This document shows positions 16,754 through 25,198 of a DNA stretch of 64,000 nt, one piece after another. Origin of the DNA: Variovorax sp. PBS-H4 (GTDB taxonomy: Bacteria > Pseudomonadota > Gammaproteobacteria > Burkholderiales > Burkholderiaceae_C); NCBI RefSeq assembly GCF_901827205.1, contig NZ_LR594675.1:1550001-1614000 (forward strand), in the 5' to 3' direction. The notes under the pieces were generated by a model. That model saw only the letters and a list, made by a program, of their open reading frames with translations. It ran no database searches and was not told the origin of the DNA. Position 1 is the first letter of the stretch, and each line of letters starts with the position of its first letter. The position numbers and the translations under genes are program-made.

Positions 16754-17659
16754 TCATGCTGGCGAATAGGCCAGTCGGACGTAGATCGGTGCGAAGGCCT
16801 CGGCCTGCGTGATGTCGATCAGCGTCTCTTTGGCCAGCTCCAGCATGGCGATGAAGGTGACAATCAACACCGGCGTGCCGCGCTCGATGTCGAACAGTTT
16901 TTCGAACTCGACGAACTGCCGCCCCTGCAGATGGCGCAGCACGATGCTCATGTGCTCGCGCACGCTGAGCTCCTCGCGCGAGATCTTGTGGTGCTGCACG
17001 AGCTTGGCGCGGCGCAGGATGTCGGCCCAGGCATCGCGCAGGTCGACCACGTCCACGTCGGGAAAGCGCGGCTTGAGCGACTGCTCGATATAGACCTGCG
17101 CCTTCCAGAAATCGCGGCCCGCCTGCGGCATCGCGCTCAGCGAGGCGGCCTGCAGCTTGGCCTGCTCGTATTCGAGCAGCCGGCGCACCAGCTCGGCCCG
17201 CGGGTCCTCGACCTCTTCGCCCTCGGCTGTCTTCTTGGGCGGCAGCAGCATGCGCGACTTGATCTCGATCAGCATCGCCGCCATCAGCAGGTACTCGGCC
17301 GCCAGCTCGAGGTTGGTCTGGCGGATCTCGTCGACGTAGCTGAGATACTGGCGCGTCAGCGCCGCCATCGGGATGTCGAGAATGTTGAAGTTCTGCTTGC
17401 GGATCAGGTAGAGCAGCAGGTCGAGCGGCCCTTCGAACGCCTCCAGGAAGACCTGCAGCGCCTCGGGCGGGATGTAGAGGTCGTTCGGCAGCGCGAACAG
17501 CGGCTCGCCATAGAGCCGGGCCAGCGCGACCTGGTCGATCACCTCGGGCATGGCCGCGATCGGCGGTGCGTCGTCGTCCACGAAGCTCTCGGTGCCCTCG
17601 GTGCGGGCCTGCTCGCCCGCACCCGCATCCCGGTGGCCCGCTACTGGCCGGATCGGCAC
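16754..17659 (-). CDS. scpA: Segregation and condensation protein A
   Basis: This 301-residue kleisin joins the bacterial SMC complex that organises the chromosome. The signature EAFEGPLDLLLYLIRKQNFNILDIPMA begins near residue 70, followed by YLLMAAMLIEIKSRMLLPP and a C-terminal winged-helix region (VIVTFIAMLELAKETLIDITQAEAFAPI). The first 60 residues are an acidic extension. ScpB and SMC are not in the window. The DUF3460 gene lies 4 bp upstream on the same strand. Confidence 0.95.
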   Translation of the reverse strand: MPIRPVAGHRDAGAGEQARTEGTESFVDDDAPPIAAMPEVIDQVALARLYGEPLFALPNDLYIPPEALQVFLEAFEGPLDLLLYLIRKQNFNILDIPMAALTRQYLSYVDEIRQTNLELAAEYLLMAAMLIEIKSRMLLPPKKTAEGEEVEDPRAELVRRLLEYEQAKLQAASLSAMPQAGRDFWKAQVYIEQSLKPRFPDVDVVDLRDAWADILRRAKLVQHHKISREELSVREHMSIVLRHLQGRQFVEFEKLFDIERGTPVLIVTFIAMLELAKETLIDITQAEAFAPIYVRLAYSPA

Positions 17660-17663
17660 GGGG

Positions 17664-17870
17664 TTACTTCACACGCGTCTGGTAGACGTAGGGCTGCTGC
17701 GGCACCGCTCCCTGCTGATACTCGTCGAGCAAGGAGCGGTCGAGGTGCTTGTCCCAGAGCAGACTGCGGCCGGCGCGCTGCTCGGCTTCGAGCGTGGGCT
17801 TCTTCTGCTTCATCTCCTCGATGAAGTTCGTGATCTCGGAGGTGTAGTGGGGGCGAGCGAAGATGGACAT
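17664..17870 (-). CDS. DUF3460 family protein
   Basis: This 68-residue protein (MSIFARPHYTSEITNFIEEMK at the start, then KPTLEAEQRAGRSLLWDK and a SLLDEYQQG segment) matches the small betaproteobacterial DUF3460 family as I know it. It has no signal peptide or membrane segment. Its function is unknown. It sits 4 bp upstream of scpA, so the pair is probably cotranscribed and it may have a role connected with chromosome organisation; that is only inferred from position. Confidence 0.85.
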   Translation of the reverse strand: MSIFARPHYTSEITNFIEEMKQKKPTLEAEQRAGRSLLWDKHLDRSLLDEYQQGAVPQQPYVYQTRVK

Positions 17871-18007
17871 GGGCTTGAACCTTTGCGCCCGAGTTTACCG
17901 GCCCCCGGTCCCGGCCGGCCACTCCGGGGGATTCCGGCGGCCTCATGTCCTGCTTTGCCCGGAACCGAGCGCATAGACTTGGCCCCGTGCATGACGGAAG
18001 GGGTCGA

Positions 18008-18511
18008 ATGGTGCAAGGAAGAATCGGGCGCAGATGCGCGGTGGCTGCAGTGCTGTACGCCGCGTGCTGGCTCGCGGGATGCGACCCGCAGCACATCCGT
18101 GAACTGGAAGAGGGTGTCTCGACCGAGGCCGACGTGCGCGCGCGCTTCGGCGAGCCCGAGAACATCTGGGATTCGCCTGCCGGGCGGGTGTTCGAATACA
18201 ACCGGCAGCCGCAAGGCCAGAAGAACTACATGATCACCATCGGGCCTGACGGGAAGATGGCGGCGCTGCGCCAGGTCCTCACGCCCGAGAATTTCGCCCG
18301 CGTGCAGCCCGGCATGGCCATGGAGGACCTGCGCAAGCTGCTGGGCAAGCCGGCGCGCAGGACACCCTATCCGCTCAAGAGACAGACGGAGTGGGAGTGG
18401 CGCTGGGTGCAGCCACCGAATTCGCCGATGGTCTTCACCGCCACGCTGAACGATGACCAGCGGGTGGTGAGTGCGGGGTCTTCGCCCGATCGCAGCACCG
18501 AGGCGCAATAA
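18008..18511 (+). CDS. BamE/SmpA-like lipoprotein
   Basis: The protein is about 167 residues. It begins with a basic signal sequence ending in the lipobox LAGC near residue 24. Next comes a SmpA/BamE-type pattern: LEEGVSTEADVRARFGEP, then a second repeat LRQVLTPENFARVQPGMAMEDLRKLLGKPARR. BamE-like folds attach to the outer membrane. The spacing and the double repeat are unlike a classic 110-residue BamE, so it is called BamE-like only. ATG 18008 was chosen because it places the lipobox correctly; the frame opens earlier at 17945. Confidence 0.78.
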   Translation: MVQGRIGRRCAVAAVLYAACWLAGCDPQHIRELEEGVSTEADVRARFGEPENIWDSPAGRVFEYNRQPQGQKNYMITIGPDGKMAALRQVLTPENFARVQPGMAMEDLRKLLGKPARRTPYPLKRQTEWEWRWVQPPNSPMVFTATLNDDQRVVSAGSSPDRSTEAQ

Positions 18512-18536
18512 CCTCGAAACGGCAGCTGCTGGCCCC

Positions 18537-20213
18537 TCAGGGTTCTTCGGGGCCGGGCGTGCCCGAACGGAGTTCATCGGCAAAGCCCGATCGCTCGATG
18601 GTTTCGAGCGGCTGCGGCTGCAGCGACTCGATGCGCAATTGCCCGCCGCGCGCCAGCACCGCCTTGTGCACCTGGCGCAGCCCCGCGAGCCCTGTCGTAT
18701 CGAGCAAGACCAGGTGCATCGCGTCGAGCACCACCGTCATGCCGCGCGGCGCCCGCTCGATCGCCTGCACCGTCGGGTCCAGCTTGGCGGCGGCGCCGAA
18801 GAAGAGGGCCCCGTGGAGCTTGAAGGTCAGCACCGGCGGCTCGAGCGAGACCATTTCGACGCTGAACAACCTGCTCATTCGGCGTACGAACAGGGCACAC
18901 GCGAGCACGATGCCCGCCTGCACTGCCACAGTGAGATCGAAGACGACTGTCAGGAAGAAGGTTCCGAGCATCAGCACCCGGTAGTCGCGGCTCGCCCGGC
19001 GCAGCAGGCGCGGCGAGAACTCGCGCCATTCGCCCATGTTCCAGCCCACGAAAAGCAGGATGCCCGCCAGCACCGCCAGCGGCACGTGCTGCGCAAGCGG
19101 TGCGGCGATCAGGACCACCGCGAGCAGCGTGAGCGCGTGCACGATGCCGGCAATGGGCGAGTTCGCGCCCGCGCGCACATTGGTCACGGTGCGCGCGATG
19201 GTCCCGGTCGCGGGCATGCCGCCGAAGAGAGGAGCCACGAAATTGGCCACGCCCTGCGCCATCAGCTCCTGGTTGGGGTCGTGCCGCGGCAACCCGCTGA
19301 CTTGGTCGGCAACGCGCGCGCACAGCAGCGATTCAATCGCCCCGAGCAGGGCGATGGTGAGCGTGGGCGTCACCAGTTGCTTGACGGTTTCCCACGAGAA
19401 CTCGGGGAGGGCAAAGCGGGCCATGCCTTCCGGGATTCCGCCGAAACGGGTGCCGATGGTCTCCACAGGCAAGCTGAAGCCCCACGACACCAGCGTGAGC
19501 GAGACCAGTGCGACGATCGGCCCCGGCACGCGCGAACCGGCGCGTACCGCGCGCAGCTCGGCCATGCGACGCAGCACGAGGTGCACCGCGTGGCCGAAGC
19601 GTGTGGTGTCGTGCAGCAGCGTGGGCCAAAGAAACAGACCGGCCAGGCAGGCCACGCCGAGCCCGACGGCGTAGGGGTTGAACGTGCCCAGGTGGATGGC
19701 CAGGGTGTGCAACTGCGAGAACATGTCGGCCGGCATCTTCGGGATCGTCAACCCGAGCCAGTCCTTGAGTTGCGAGATCAGGATCAGTGTCGCAATGCCG
19801 TTGGTGAATCCGATCACGATCGACACCGGCACGTAGCGCACCAGGGTGCCGAGCCGGAACAATCCCATCAGGAACAGCAGCACGCCGGCGCAGGCCGTGG
19901 CGATCAGCAGGTTGGCCACGCCGTAGCGCTCGACGATGCCGTAGACGATCACGATGAAGGCGCCGGCCGGCCCGCCGATCTGTACCGCGGAGCCGCCCAG
20001 TGCCGCGATCAGGAAGCCCGCAATGATCGCGGTCCAGATGCCGGCCTCGGGCTTGAGCCCGGAGGCGATCGCGAAGGCCATGGCCAGCGGCAGCGCCACG
20101 ATGCCGACCGTGGCGCCGGCGCCGAGGTCCTTCAAGAAACGCTGCTGATCGTAGCCCGCCAGCGCGTCGATCAATCGGGGACGAAAGCGTGCAAGCGACA
20201 GGTGCGAACTCAT
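18537..20213 (-). CDS. SulP family anion (sulfate) permease with STAS domain
   Basis: This 558-residue transporter has 10-12 membrane segments from about residue 30 to 420, starting with DLGAGATVGIVALPLAMAFAIASGL (the sulfate transporter signature). A cytoplasmic STAS domain follows from about 440 to the end (FKLHGALFFGAAAKLDPTV, MTVVLDAMHLVLLDTTGLAGL). SulP proteins carry sulfate or bicarbonate, often with H+ or Na+. CysB-type regulation and the cysteine genes elsewhere in the window fit sulfate but do not prove it. The substrate cannot be read from sequence. Confidence 0.9.
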   Translation of the reverse strand: MSSHLSLARFRPRLIDALAGYDQQRFLKDLGAGATVGIVALPLAMAFAIASGLKPEAGIWTAIIAGFLIAALGGSAVQIGGPAGAFIVIVYGIVERYGVANLLIATACAGVLLFLMGLFRLGTLVRYVPVSIVIGFTNGIATLILISQLKDWLGLTIPKMPADMFSQLHTLAIHLGTFNPYAVGLGVACLAGLFLWPTLLHDTTRFGHAVHLVLRRMAELRAVRAGSRVPGPIVALVSLTLVSWGFSLPVETIGTRFGGIPEGMARFALPEFSWETVKQLVTPTLTIALLGAIESLLCARVADQVSGLPRHDPNQELMAQGVANFVAPLFGGMPATGTIARTVTNVRAGANSPIAGIVHALTLLAVVLIAAPLAQHVPLAVLAGILLFVGWNMGEWREFSPRLLRRASRDYRVLMLGTFFLTVVFDLTVAVQAGIVLACALFVRRMSRLFSVEMVSLEPPVLTFKLHGALFFGAAAKLDPTVQAIERAPRGMTVVLDAMHLVLLDTTGLAGLRQVHKAVLARGGQLRIESLQPQPLETIERSGFADELRSGTPGPEEP

Positions 20214-20266
20214 GGCGCCATTGTGGCGGCGTCTCCGCGCCTTCAGTCTCGCAGCGTGATCACACC

Positions 20267-20473
20267 CTAGTTATCCCCTGGCAGGACGGCGTCGGCCGCC
20301 GCGCCCACGGCCTTGCCGGTGATGCGGGCGGTACCGATGGCTGCATCGGCGGCCAGGCCCACCGCGCCGGCAGTGACGCCCACCGCGGTGCTGGCGACCG
20401 TGACCACTGCGCAGCCGTGCAGCGGCAGTGCCAGGGTGATGGCGATGGCGGTGGCCAGGGCGGTGCGTTGCAT
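20267..20473 (-). CDS. Small lipoprotein, NF038104-like
   Basis: This 68-residue protein starts MQRTALATAIAITLALPLHGC. That is a signal sequence ending in a lipobox (LHGC, Cys21). The remainder is a small Ala/Gly/Val-rich helix or amphipathic segment. The start was set at ATG 20473, because the longer frame upstream overlaps metG. I recall a family of short lipoproteins with this pattern (NF038104). Role unknown. It begins 28 nt past the metG stop. Confidence 0.7.
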   Translation of the reverse strand: MQRTALATAIAITLALPLHGCAVVTVASTAVGVTAGAVGLAADAAIGTARITGKAVGAAADAVLPGDN

Positions 20474-20501
20474 CAATGACCTCTTGGAAGTGGCGGGCGC
20501 G

Positions 20502-22592
20502 TCAGCGTACCCGCAACCCCGGCGTGGCGCCAGCGCTTGGCTCGAGCACGTAGATCCCGGGCTCGGCCTTCCCGTCGGCATGGCTGGCGGCCAGCACCAT
20601 GCCTTCGGAGATGCCGAATTTCATCTTGCGTGGCGCGAGGTTGGCGACCAGCACGGTGAGCTTGCCGACGAGCTGCTCGGGCTGGTAGGCGGAGGCGATG
20701 CCGGAGAACACGTTGCGCGTTCGGCCCTCGCCGGCATCGAGCGTCAGGTGCAGCAGCTTGGTGGAGCCCTCGACCTTCTGGCAGGCCACGATCTTCGCGA
20801 TGCGCAGGTCGATCTTCGCGAAGTCGTCGATGGTGATGGTCGGCGCGATGCCTTCGCCGCCCGGATGCACGATGGCCTCGGCCGCTTCTGCCGCGGGGTC
20901 CGCCGCGGATTCTGGCGCTTCGAACAGCTGGTCGATCTGCTTGGCCTCGACGCGCTGCATCAGGTGCCTGTACTCGGCAATGGCGTGGCCTTCGCCGAGC
21001 AGCCGCGCCGAATCGGCGAACACCAGCGGCTCGCTGCGCAGGAAGCCTTCGACCTGCGCCGCAAGCGCCGGCAGCACGGGCTTGAGGTAGACCGTCATCA
21101 AGCGGAAAGCCTCGATGCAGGTGGTGCACACGTCGTGCAGCCGCGCCTCCATGCCGGCCTGCTTGGCCAGCTCCCAGGGCTTGTTCTGGTCCACGTACTC
21201 GTTGACCTTGTCGGCCAGCGCCATGATCTCGCGCAGCGCGCGTGCGAAGTCGCGCCCGTCGTACAGCGCGGCGAGCGGCCGGGCGGCCTCCTGCAGAGTC
21301 GCCAGCAGCGCAGCGCCATCGGTGCTCACGATGCCCAGTTTGCCGCCGAAGCGCTTGGCGATGAAGCCGGCCGCGCGGCTCGCGATGTTGATGTACTTGC
21401 CGATGAGATCGGCGTTCACGCGGGCGATGAAATCGTCGGGGTTGAAGTCGACGTCCTCTACCTTGGCATTGAGCTTGGCCGCGATGTAGTAGCGCAGCCA
21501 CTCGGGATTCATGCCGATCGAAAGGTACTTGAGCGGGTCGATCCCGGTGCCGCGGCTCTTGCTCATCTTCTCGCCCGACACCGTGATGAAGCCATGCACG
21601 TTGACCTGCGCGGGCGTCTTGCGGCCGCTGAACTGCAGCATGGCGGGCCAGAACAGCGTGTGGAAGTAGACGATGTCCTTGCCGATGAAGTGAACCTGCT
21701 CCATGGCCGGGTCGGCCACGAAGTCGTCGAAGCTTTGAGTCGTGCGCGAGGGCTCGTGCCAGTGGGCCGCGGCCTGGCCCTTGTCGAAATGGTTCTTCAG
21801 ACTGGCCAGGTAGCCGATGGGCGCGTCGAGCCAAACGTAGAAGTACTTGCCCGGTGCATCCGGGATCTCGATCCCGAAATAAGGCGCCTCGCGCGAGATG
21901 TCCCAGTCGGCCATTCCGGCCTCGAACCATTCGCTGGCCTTCTTCGCCATTTCGGGCTGCAGCTTGCCGTCCTGCGTCCAACCCTTGAGGAAGTCGACCA
22001 CCTTGGGGTCGGAGAGCTTGAAGAAGAAGTGCTCGGAGCTGCGCAGCTCGGGCGCGGCGCCGGTCAGCGTCGAATAGGGGTTGATCAGCTCGGTGGGCGC
22101 GTACACGCTGCTGCACACCTCGCAGGAGTCGCCGTACTGGTCCTTGGCGTGGCACACCGGGCACTCGCCCTTGATGTAGCGGTCGGGCAGGAACATGCCC
22201 TTCACCGGGTCGTAGAACTGCTCGATGGTGCGCGTGGCGATCATGCCCGCCGCCTGGAGCTTCTTGTAGATGCCTTGCGCGAGCTCGGTGTTCTCCGGGC
22301 TGTCGGTGGAGTGCCAGTTGTCGAAGCGAATGTGAAAGCCGTCGAGGTATTCCTTGCGGCCGGCCGCGATCTCGCCGACGAATTCCTGCGGCGTCTTGCC
22401 CGCCTTCTCGGCCGCGATCATGATCGGCGCGCCGTGCGCATCGTCGGCGCCTACGAAGTGCACCATGTGCCCCTGCATGCGCTGGAACCGCACCCAGATG
22501 TCGGCCTGGATGTATTCCATGATGTGGCCGACGTGGAACTTGCCGTTGGCATACGGCAGGGCGGTGGTGACGAAGAGCTTGCGCTGGGGCAT
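20502..22592 (-). CDS. metG: Methionine-tRNA ligase
   Basis: This 696-residue class I synthetase loads tRNA with methionine. HVGH (residues 20-23) is the HIGH motif and GEKMSKSRG the KMSKS motif. The zinc-binding insert CPVCHAKDQYGDSCEVC carries four cysteines. A C-terminal tRNA-binding domain (EMAPII-like; FAKIDLRIAKIVACQKVEGS, NVFSGIASAYQPEQLVGK) makes it a homodimeric form. The ATG at 22592 (MPQRKLFVTTALPYANG) was chosen; the frame extends 25 codons further upstream through Pro-rich sequence unlike the family. Confidence 0.97.
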   Translation of the reverse strand: MPQRKLFVTTALPYANGKFHVGHIMEYIQADIWVRFQRMQGHMVHFVGADDAHGAPIMIAAEKAGKTPQEFVGEIAAGRKEYLDGFHIRFDNWHSTDSPENTELAQGIYKKLQAAGMIATRTIEQFYDPVKGMFLPDRYIKGECPVCHAKDQYGDSCEVCSSVYAPTELINPYSTLTGAAPELRSSEHFFFKLSDPKVVDFLKGWTQDGKLQPEMAKKASEWFEAGMADWDISREAPYFGIEIPDAPGKYFYVWLDAPIGYLASLKNHFDKGQAAAHWHEPSRTTQSFDDFVADPAMEQVHFIGKDIVYFHTLFWPAMLQFSGRKTPAQVNVHGFITVSGEKMSKSRGTGIDPLKYLSIGMNPEWLRYYIAAKLNAKVEDVDFNPDDFIARVNADLIGKYINIASRAAGFIAKRFGGKLGIVSTDGAALLATLQEAARPLAALYDGRDFARALREIMALADKVNEYVDQNKPWELAKQAGMEARLHDVCTTCIEAFRLMTVYLKPVLPALAAQVEGFLRSEPLVFADSARLLGEGHAIAEYRHLMQRVEAKQIDQLFEAPESAADPAAEAAEAIVHPGGEGIAPTITIDDFAKIDLRIAKIVACQKVEGSTKLLHLTLDAGEGRTRNVFSGIASAYQPEQLVGKLTVLVANLAPRKMKFGISEGMVLAASHADGKAEPGIYVLEPSAGATPGLRVR

Positions 22593-22705
22593 CGAAGGGC
22601 GCTTTCTGGGGGAACGGACGGGAGCCGGCGGCCGTGCGGCCGGGGGGGAGGGCATTTTAGGCGGCACACGCCGCTTACACTTTGGCCCCCTTGCGAGCTG
22701 CTGCC

Positions 22706-23392
22706 ATGACCTCTGCCTTGCCGATCCTGTCCGCCGTCGAAACCCGCGTGCTCGGTGTGCTGGCCGAGAAACAGCGCACCGTGCCCGACAGCTACCCGCT
22801 GACGCTCAACACGCTGGTGGCCGGCTGCAACCAGAAGACCAGCCGCAACCCGCTGATGGAGCTGTCCGAAACCGAGGCGCAGGCCGCGCTCGACAGCCTC
22901 AAGGGCTACAGCCTGGTCATGGAATCCAGCGGCGGGCGTGTCGCGCGATACGAGCACAACATCGAGCGCGTGCTTCGCGTGCCCTCCCAGTCGACCATCC
23001 TGCTGACGGTGCTGATGCTGCGCGGCCCCCAGACGGCCGGCGAGCTGCGCATTGCCAGCGAGCGGATGCACAACTTTGCCGACATCTCCTCCGTCGAGGC
23101 CTTTCTGGACGAACTGGCCGAGCGCGCGGCCGGTGCGCTGGTCGTGAAGCTCGCTCGGCTGCCAGGGGCGCGCGAGAACCGCTGGATGCACCTGCTGGCG
23201 GGTCCGCCCTCGGAGCAGGCGCTGGAGCCGGCAGGAGAGCCGACGGGCCGCGGCGATGCTTCGCTCGGGGAGGTGGCGGCCCTGAGACTCAAGGTCGCGC
23301 GGCTGGAGGCCGAGGTCGCAGCCCTCAAGGCGCTGACTTCGCGCATCTGTTCGGAACTGGGCATCGCAGACACGCCTGAAGCGGGCGCATGA
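22706..23392 (+). CDS. YceH family protein (DUF480)
   Basis: This 228-residue protein carries two winged-helix repeats: LSAVETRVLGVLAEKQRTVPDSYPL and TILLTVLMLRGPQTAGELRIAS. The segment LTLNTLVAGCNQKTSRNPLME is strongly typical of YceH. The C-terminal 35 residues form a predicted coiled coil (LRLKVARLEAEVAALKA). Its molecular function is unknown. It overlaps the next gene by 4 bp (ATGA). The ATG at 22706 was chosen; the frame opens 24 nt earlier. Confidence 0.92.
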   Translation: MTSALPILSAVETRVLGVLAEKQRTVPDSYPLTLNTLVAGCNQKTSRNPLMELSETEAQAALDSLKGYSLVMESSGGRVARYEHNIERVLRVPSQSTILLTVLMLRGPQTAGELRIASERMHNFADISSVEAFLDELAERAAGALVVKLARLPGARENRWMHLLAGPPSEQALEPAGEPTGRGDASLGEVAALRLKVARLEAEVAALKALTSRICSELGIADTPEAGA

Positions 23393-23928
23393 AATACGCG
23401 GTCTTCTTCCGCAACCTCAACCTTGGGCGACCCCGCTGCCCGACAAGGGCGCAGTTCGAAGCAGCCTTCCTGGGAGCCGGCGCCGAGTCGGCCGTCTCCT
23501 TCCTGACCAACGGCACGTTGGTTTTCGAGGCGCGCAACAAGACCCTGGCGCGCAAGGTGCTGGCGCAGGCCTCTCAGACGATGGCAGCGGAATGCGGCTT
23601 GCGCGAACCGGGCTTCTTGCGCCGCGTGCATCACCTGGGCCATTTGGTCGCCCTCGACCCGTTCTCGGGCGTGGAACGCGAGAGCGTCTACGAGGTCTGC
23701 GTCACCTTCCTGGACGCGAAGCATCCGGCACTGCCTGCGTTGCCGCTGGTCTCGAAGCGCGAGGACGTCGAACTGCTGAGCGCGACGGAGGGAGAAGTCT
23801 TCAGCGTCTGCCGGGCGGTCGGGAACACGCCGGGGAGCCCTAATGCCTTCCTGGAAAAATTGCTGGGGACGCCTGCGAGCACGCGGGCCTGGAATACGGT
23901 GGTGCGACTGGTTCAGAAGCTCGGCTGA
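23389..23928 (+). CDS. DUF1697-like protein
   Basis: This 179-residue protein opens MKYAVFFRNLNLGRPRCPTRAQFEAAFLGAG and has the SFLTNGTLVFEAR strand. These resemble the DUF1697 family, which shows a ferredoxin-like double fold. Later residues diverge, so this is a moderate match. Its start overlaps the YceH stop by 4 bp (ATGA), indicating coupled translation. No catalytic residues are evident. Confidence 0.7.
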   Translation: MKYAVFFRNLNLGRPRCPTRAQFEAAFLGAGAESAVSFLTNGTLVFEARNKTLARKVLAQASQTMAAECGLREPGFLRRVHHLGHLVALDPFSGVERESVYEVCVTFLDAKHPALPALPLVSKREDVELLSATEGEVFSVCRAVGNTPGSPNAFLEKLLGTPASTRAWNTVVRLVQKLG

Positions 23929-24067
23929 GACACCCGCAATCCGCGTCCTGCAGGAAAGGTGCGAACGCCGACGGAAGTGTTCAGCGCTCTTCGGGCCGTC
24001 ATGACGTTGGGCGCCCGAGCCTCACCGGCCGGCACTCATCGTGCGGTGCGCCGGTTTCACGGGCTCG

Positions 24068-25009
24068 TCAGGCGCCGCCGGCGGGGCTGGGCTCCGTGGC
24101 CATCGCCTGGTCGACCGCATCGCGCGTCAACGTCGGCGCGAAGGACTCGATGAAGGCGTGCACATAGCCACGCAGATAGCTGCCGCGCCGGACCGCGAGC
24201 CTGGTGTGGTTGATGCCGAAGAGGGCGCCGGCATCGAGCGCACGCAGCTGGGTGTCGCGCTCGGCCTCGTAGGCCATGCCGGCGACGACGCCCACACCCA
24301 TGCCCAGTTGCACGTAGGTCTTGATCACGTCGGCGTCCATCGCGGTCAGCACGATGTGGGGCGCCAGCTTCGCCGCCTCGAAGGCATCGTCGATGCGCGT
24401 GCGGCCCGTGAATCCGGTGTCGTAGGTGATCAGTGGATGGCGCGCGAGCGCGTCCAGCGTGAGCGGACCCTCGAGCAGCACGTGCCCCGGCGGCACGATC
24501 ACCGAATGCGTCCAGCAGTAGCAGGGCAGGGCCACCAGCTGGGGGTAGTCGGCCAGCGCTTCGGTCGCGATGCCGACATCGGCATCGCCGTCGAGCAGCA
24601 TTTGGGCGACCTGCCTGGGCGAGCCCTGGTGCAGGTGGAGGCGCACATCGGGAAAGTGGCCGCGAAACTCCTGCACCGCGACCGGCAGCGCATAGCGCGC
24701 CTGCGTGTGCGTGGCGGCGATGCAAAGGCGGCCGCTCTGGCGGGCCACGAATTCCTGCCCCGCGTGGCGCAGGTTGCTGCTCTCCTGCAGCATCCGCTCG
24801 ATGATCGGCAACACATGGCCGCCAGGTTCGGTGAGGCCCGTGAGGCGCTTGCCGGCGCGCACGAAAAGCTCGATGCCCAGTTCTTCCTCGAGCTCGCGGA
24901 TCTGCCTGCTCACGCCAGGTTGGGAGGTGTGGAGCGTGTGAGCGACCTCGGTCAGGTTGAAGTTGCGGCGCACGGCTTCGCGCACCGAGCGCAATTGTTG
25001 GAAATTCAT
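24068..25009 (-). CDS. cysB: CysB-type LysR regulator of sulfur metabolism
   Basis: This 313-residue LysR protein has an N-terminal winged helix with MNFQQLRSVREAVRRNFNLTEVAHTLHTSQPGVSRQIRELEEELGIELFVRAGKRL. This is the CysB-type sequence (FNLTEVA, TSQPGVSRQIRELE) rather than a general LysR. The effector domain spans about residues 90-300. CysB activates sulfate uptake and cysteine synthesis with N-acetylserine. Here it is transcribed divergently from apbC. The SulP transporter on the same strand is a plausible target, which is inference. It could also be the closely related Cbl. Confidence 0.85.
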   Translation of the reverse strand: MNFQQLRSVREAVRRNFNLTEVAHTLHTSQPGVSRQIRELEEELGIELFVRAGKRLTGLTEPGGHVLPIIERMLQESSNLRHAGQEFVARQSGRLCIAATHTQARYALPVAVQEFRGHFPDVRLHLHQGSPRQVAQMLLDGDADVGIATEALADYPQLVALPCYCWTHSVIVPPGHVLLEGPLTLDALARHPLITYDTGFTGRTRIDDAFEAAKLAPHIVLTAMDADVIKTYVQLGMGVGVVAGMAYEAERDTQLRALDAGALFGINHTRLAVRRGSYLRGYVHAFIESFAPTLTRDAVDQAMATEPSPAGGA

Positions 25010-25092
25010 GATGCGGCAACGGGAGACGGCGCCCGGCAGAACGTTGGCAGGCTATTGTCCCGAGCCGCCTAGGGTCGAGGAACAACCGAATT

Positions 25093-25112
25093 GTTGATTC
25101 CAAATAATCAAC
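25093..25112. promoter_or_regulatory. Inverted repeat in the cysB-apbC intergenic region
   Basis: GTTGATT and AATCAAC form a perfect inverted repeat with a 6-nt CCAAAT spacer. The spot is locally AT-rich within GC-rich DNA. It lies 84 nt before the cysB start and 87 nt before the apbC start, a fitting place for a LysR-family operator serving one or both genes. Confidence 0.45.
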
Positions 25113-25198
25113 TCATCTTTGGCGCCCGTAGGGTGAACCCGCGGGCAGGCGGGCACGCCTGCGGCACCGCACTAGACTACCTGCCATCAGGAGCCCCC

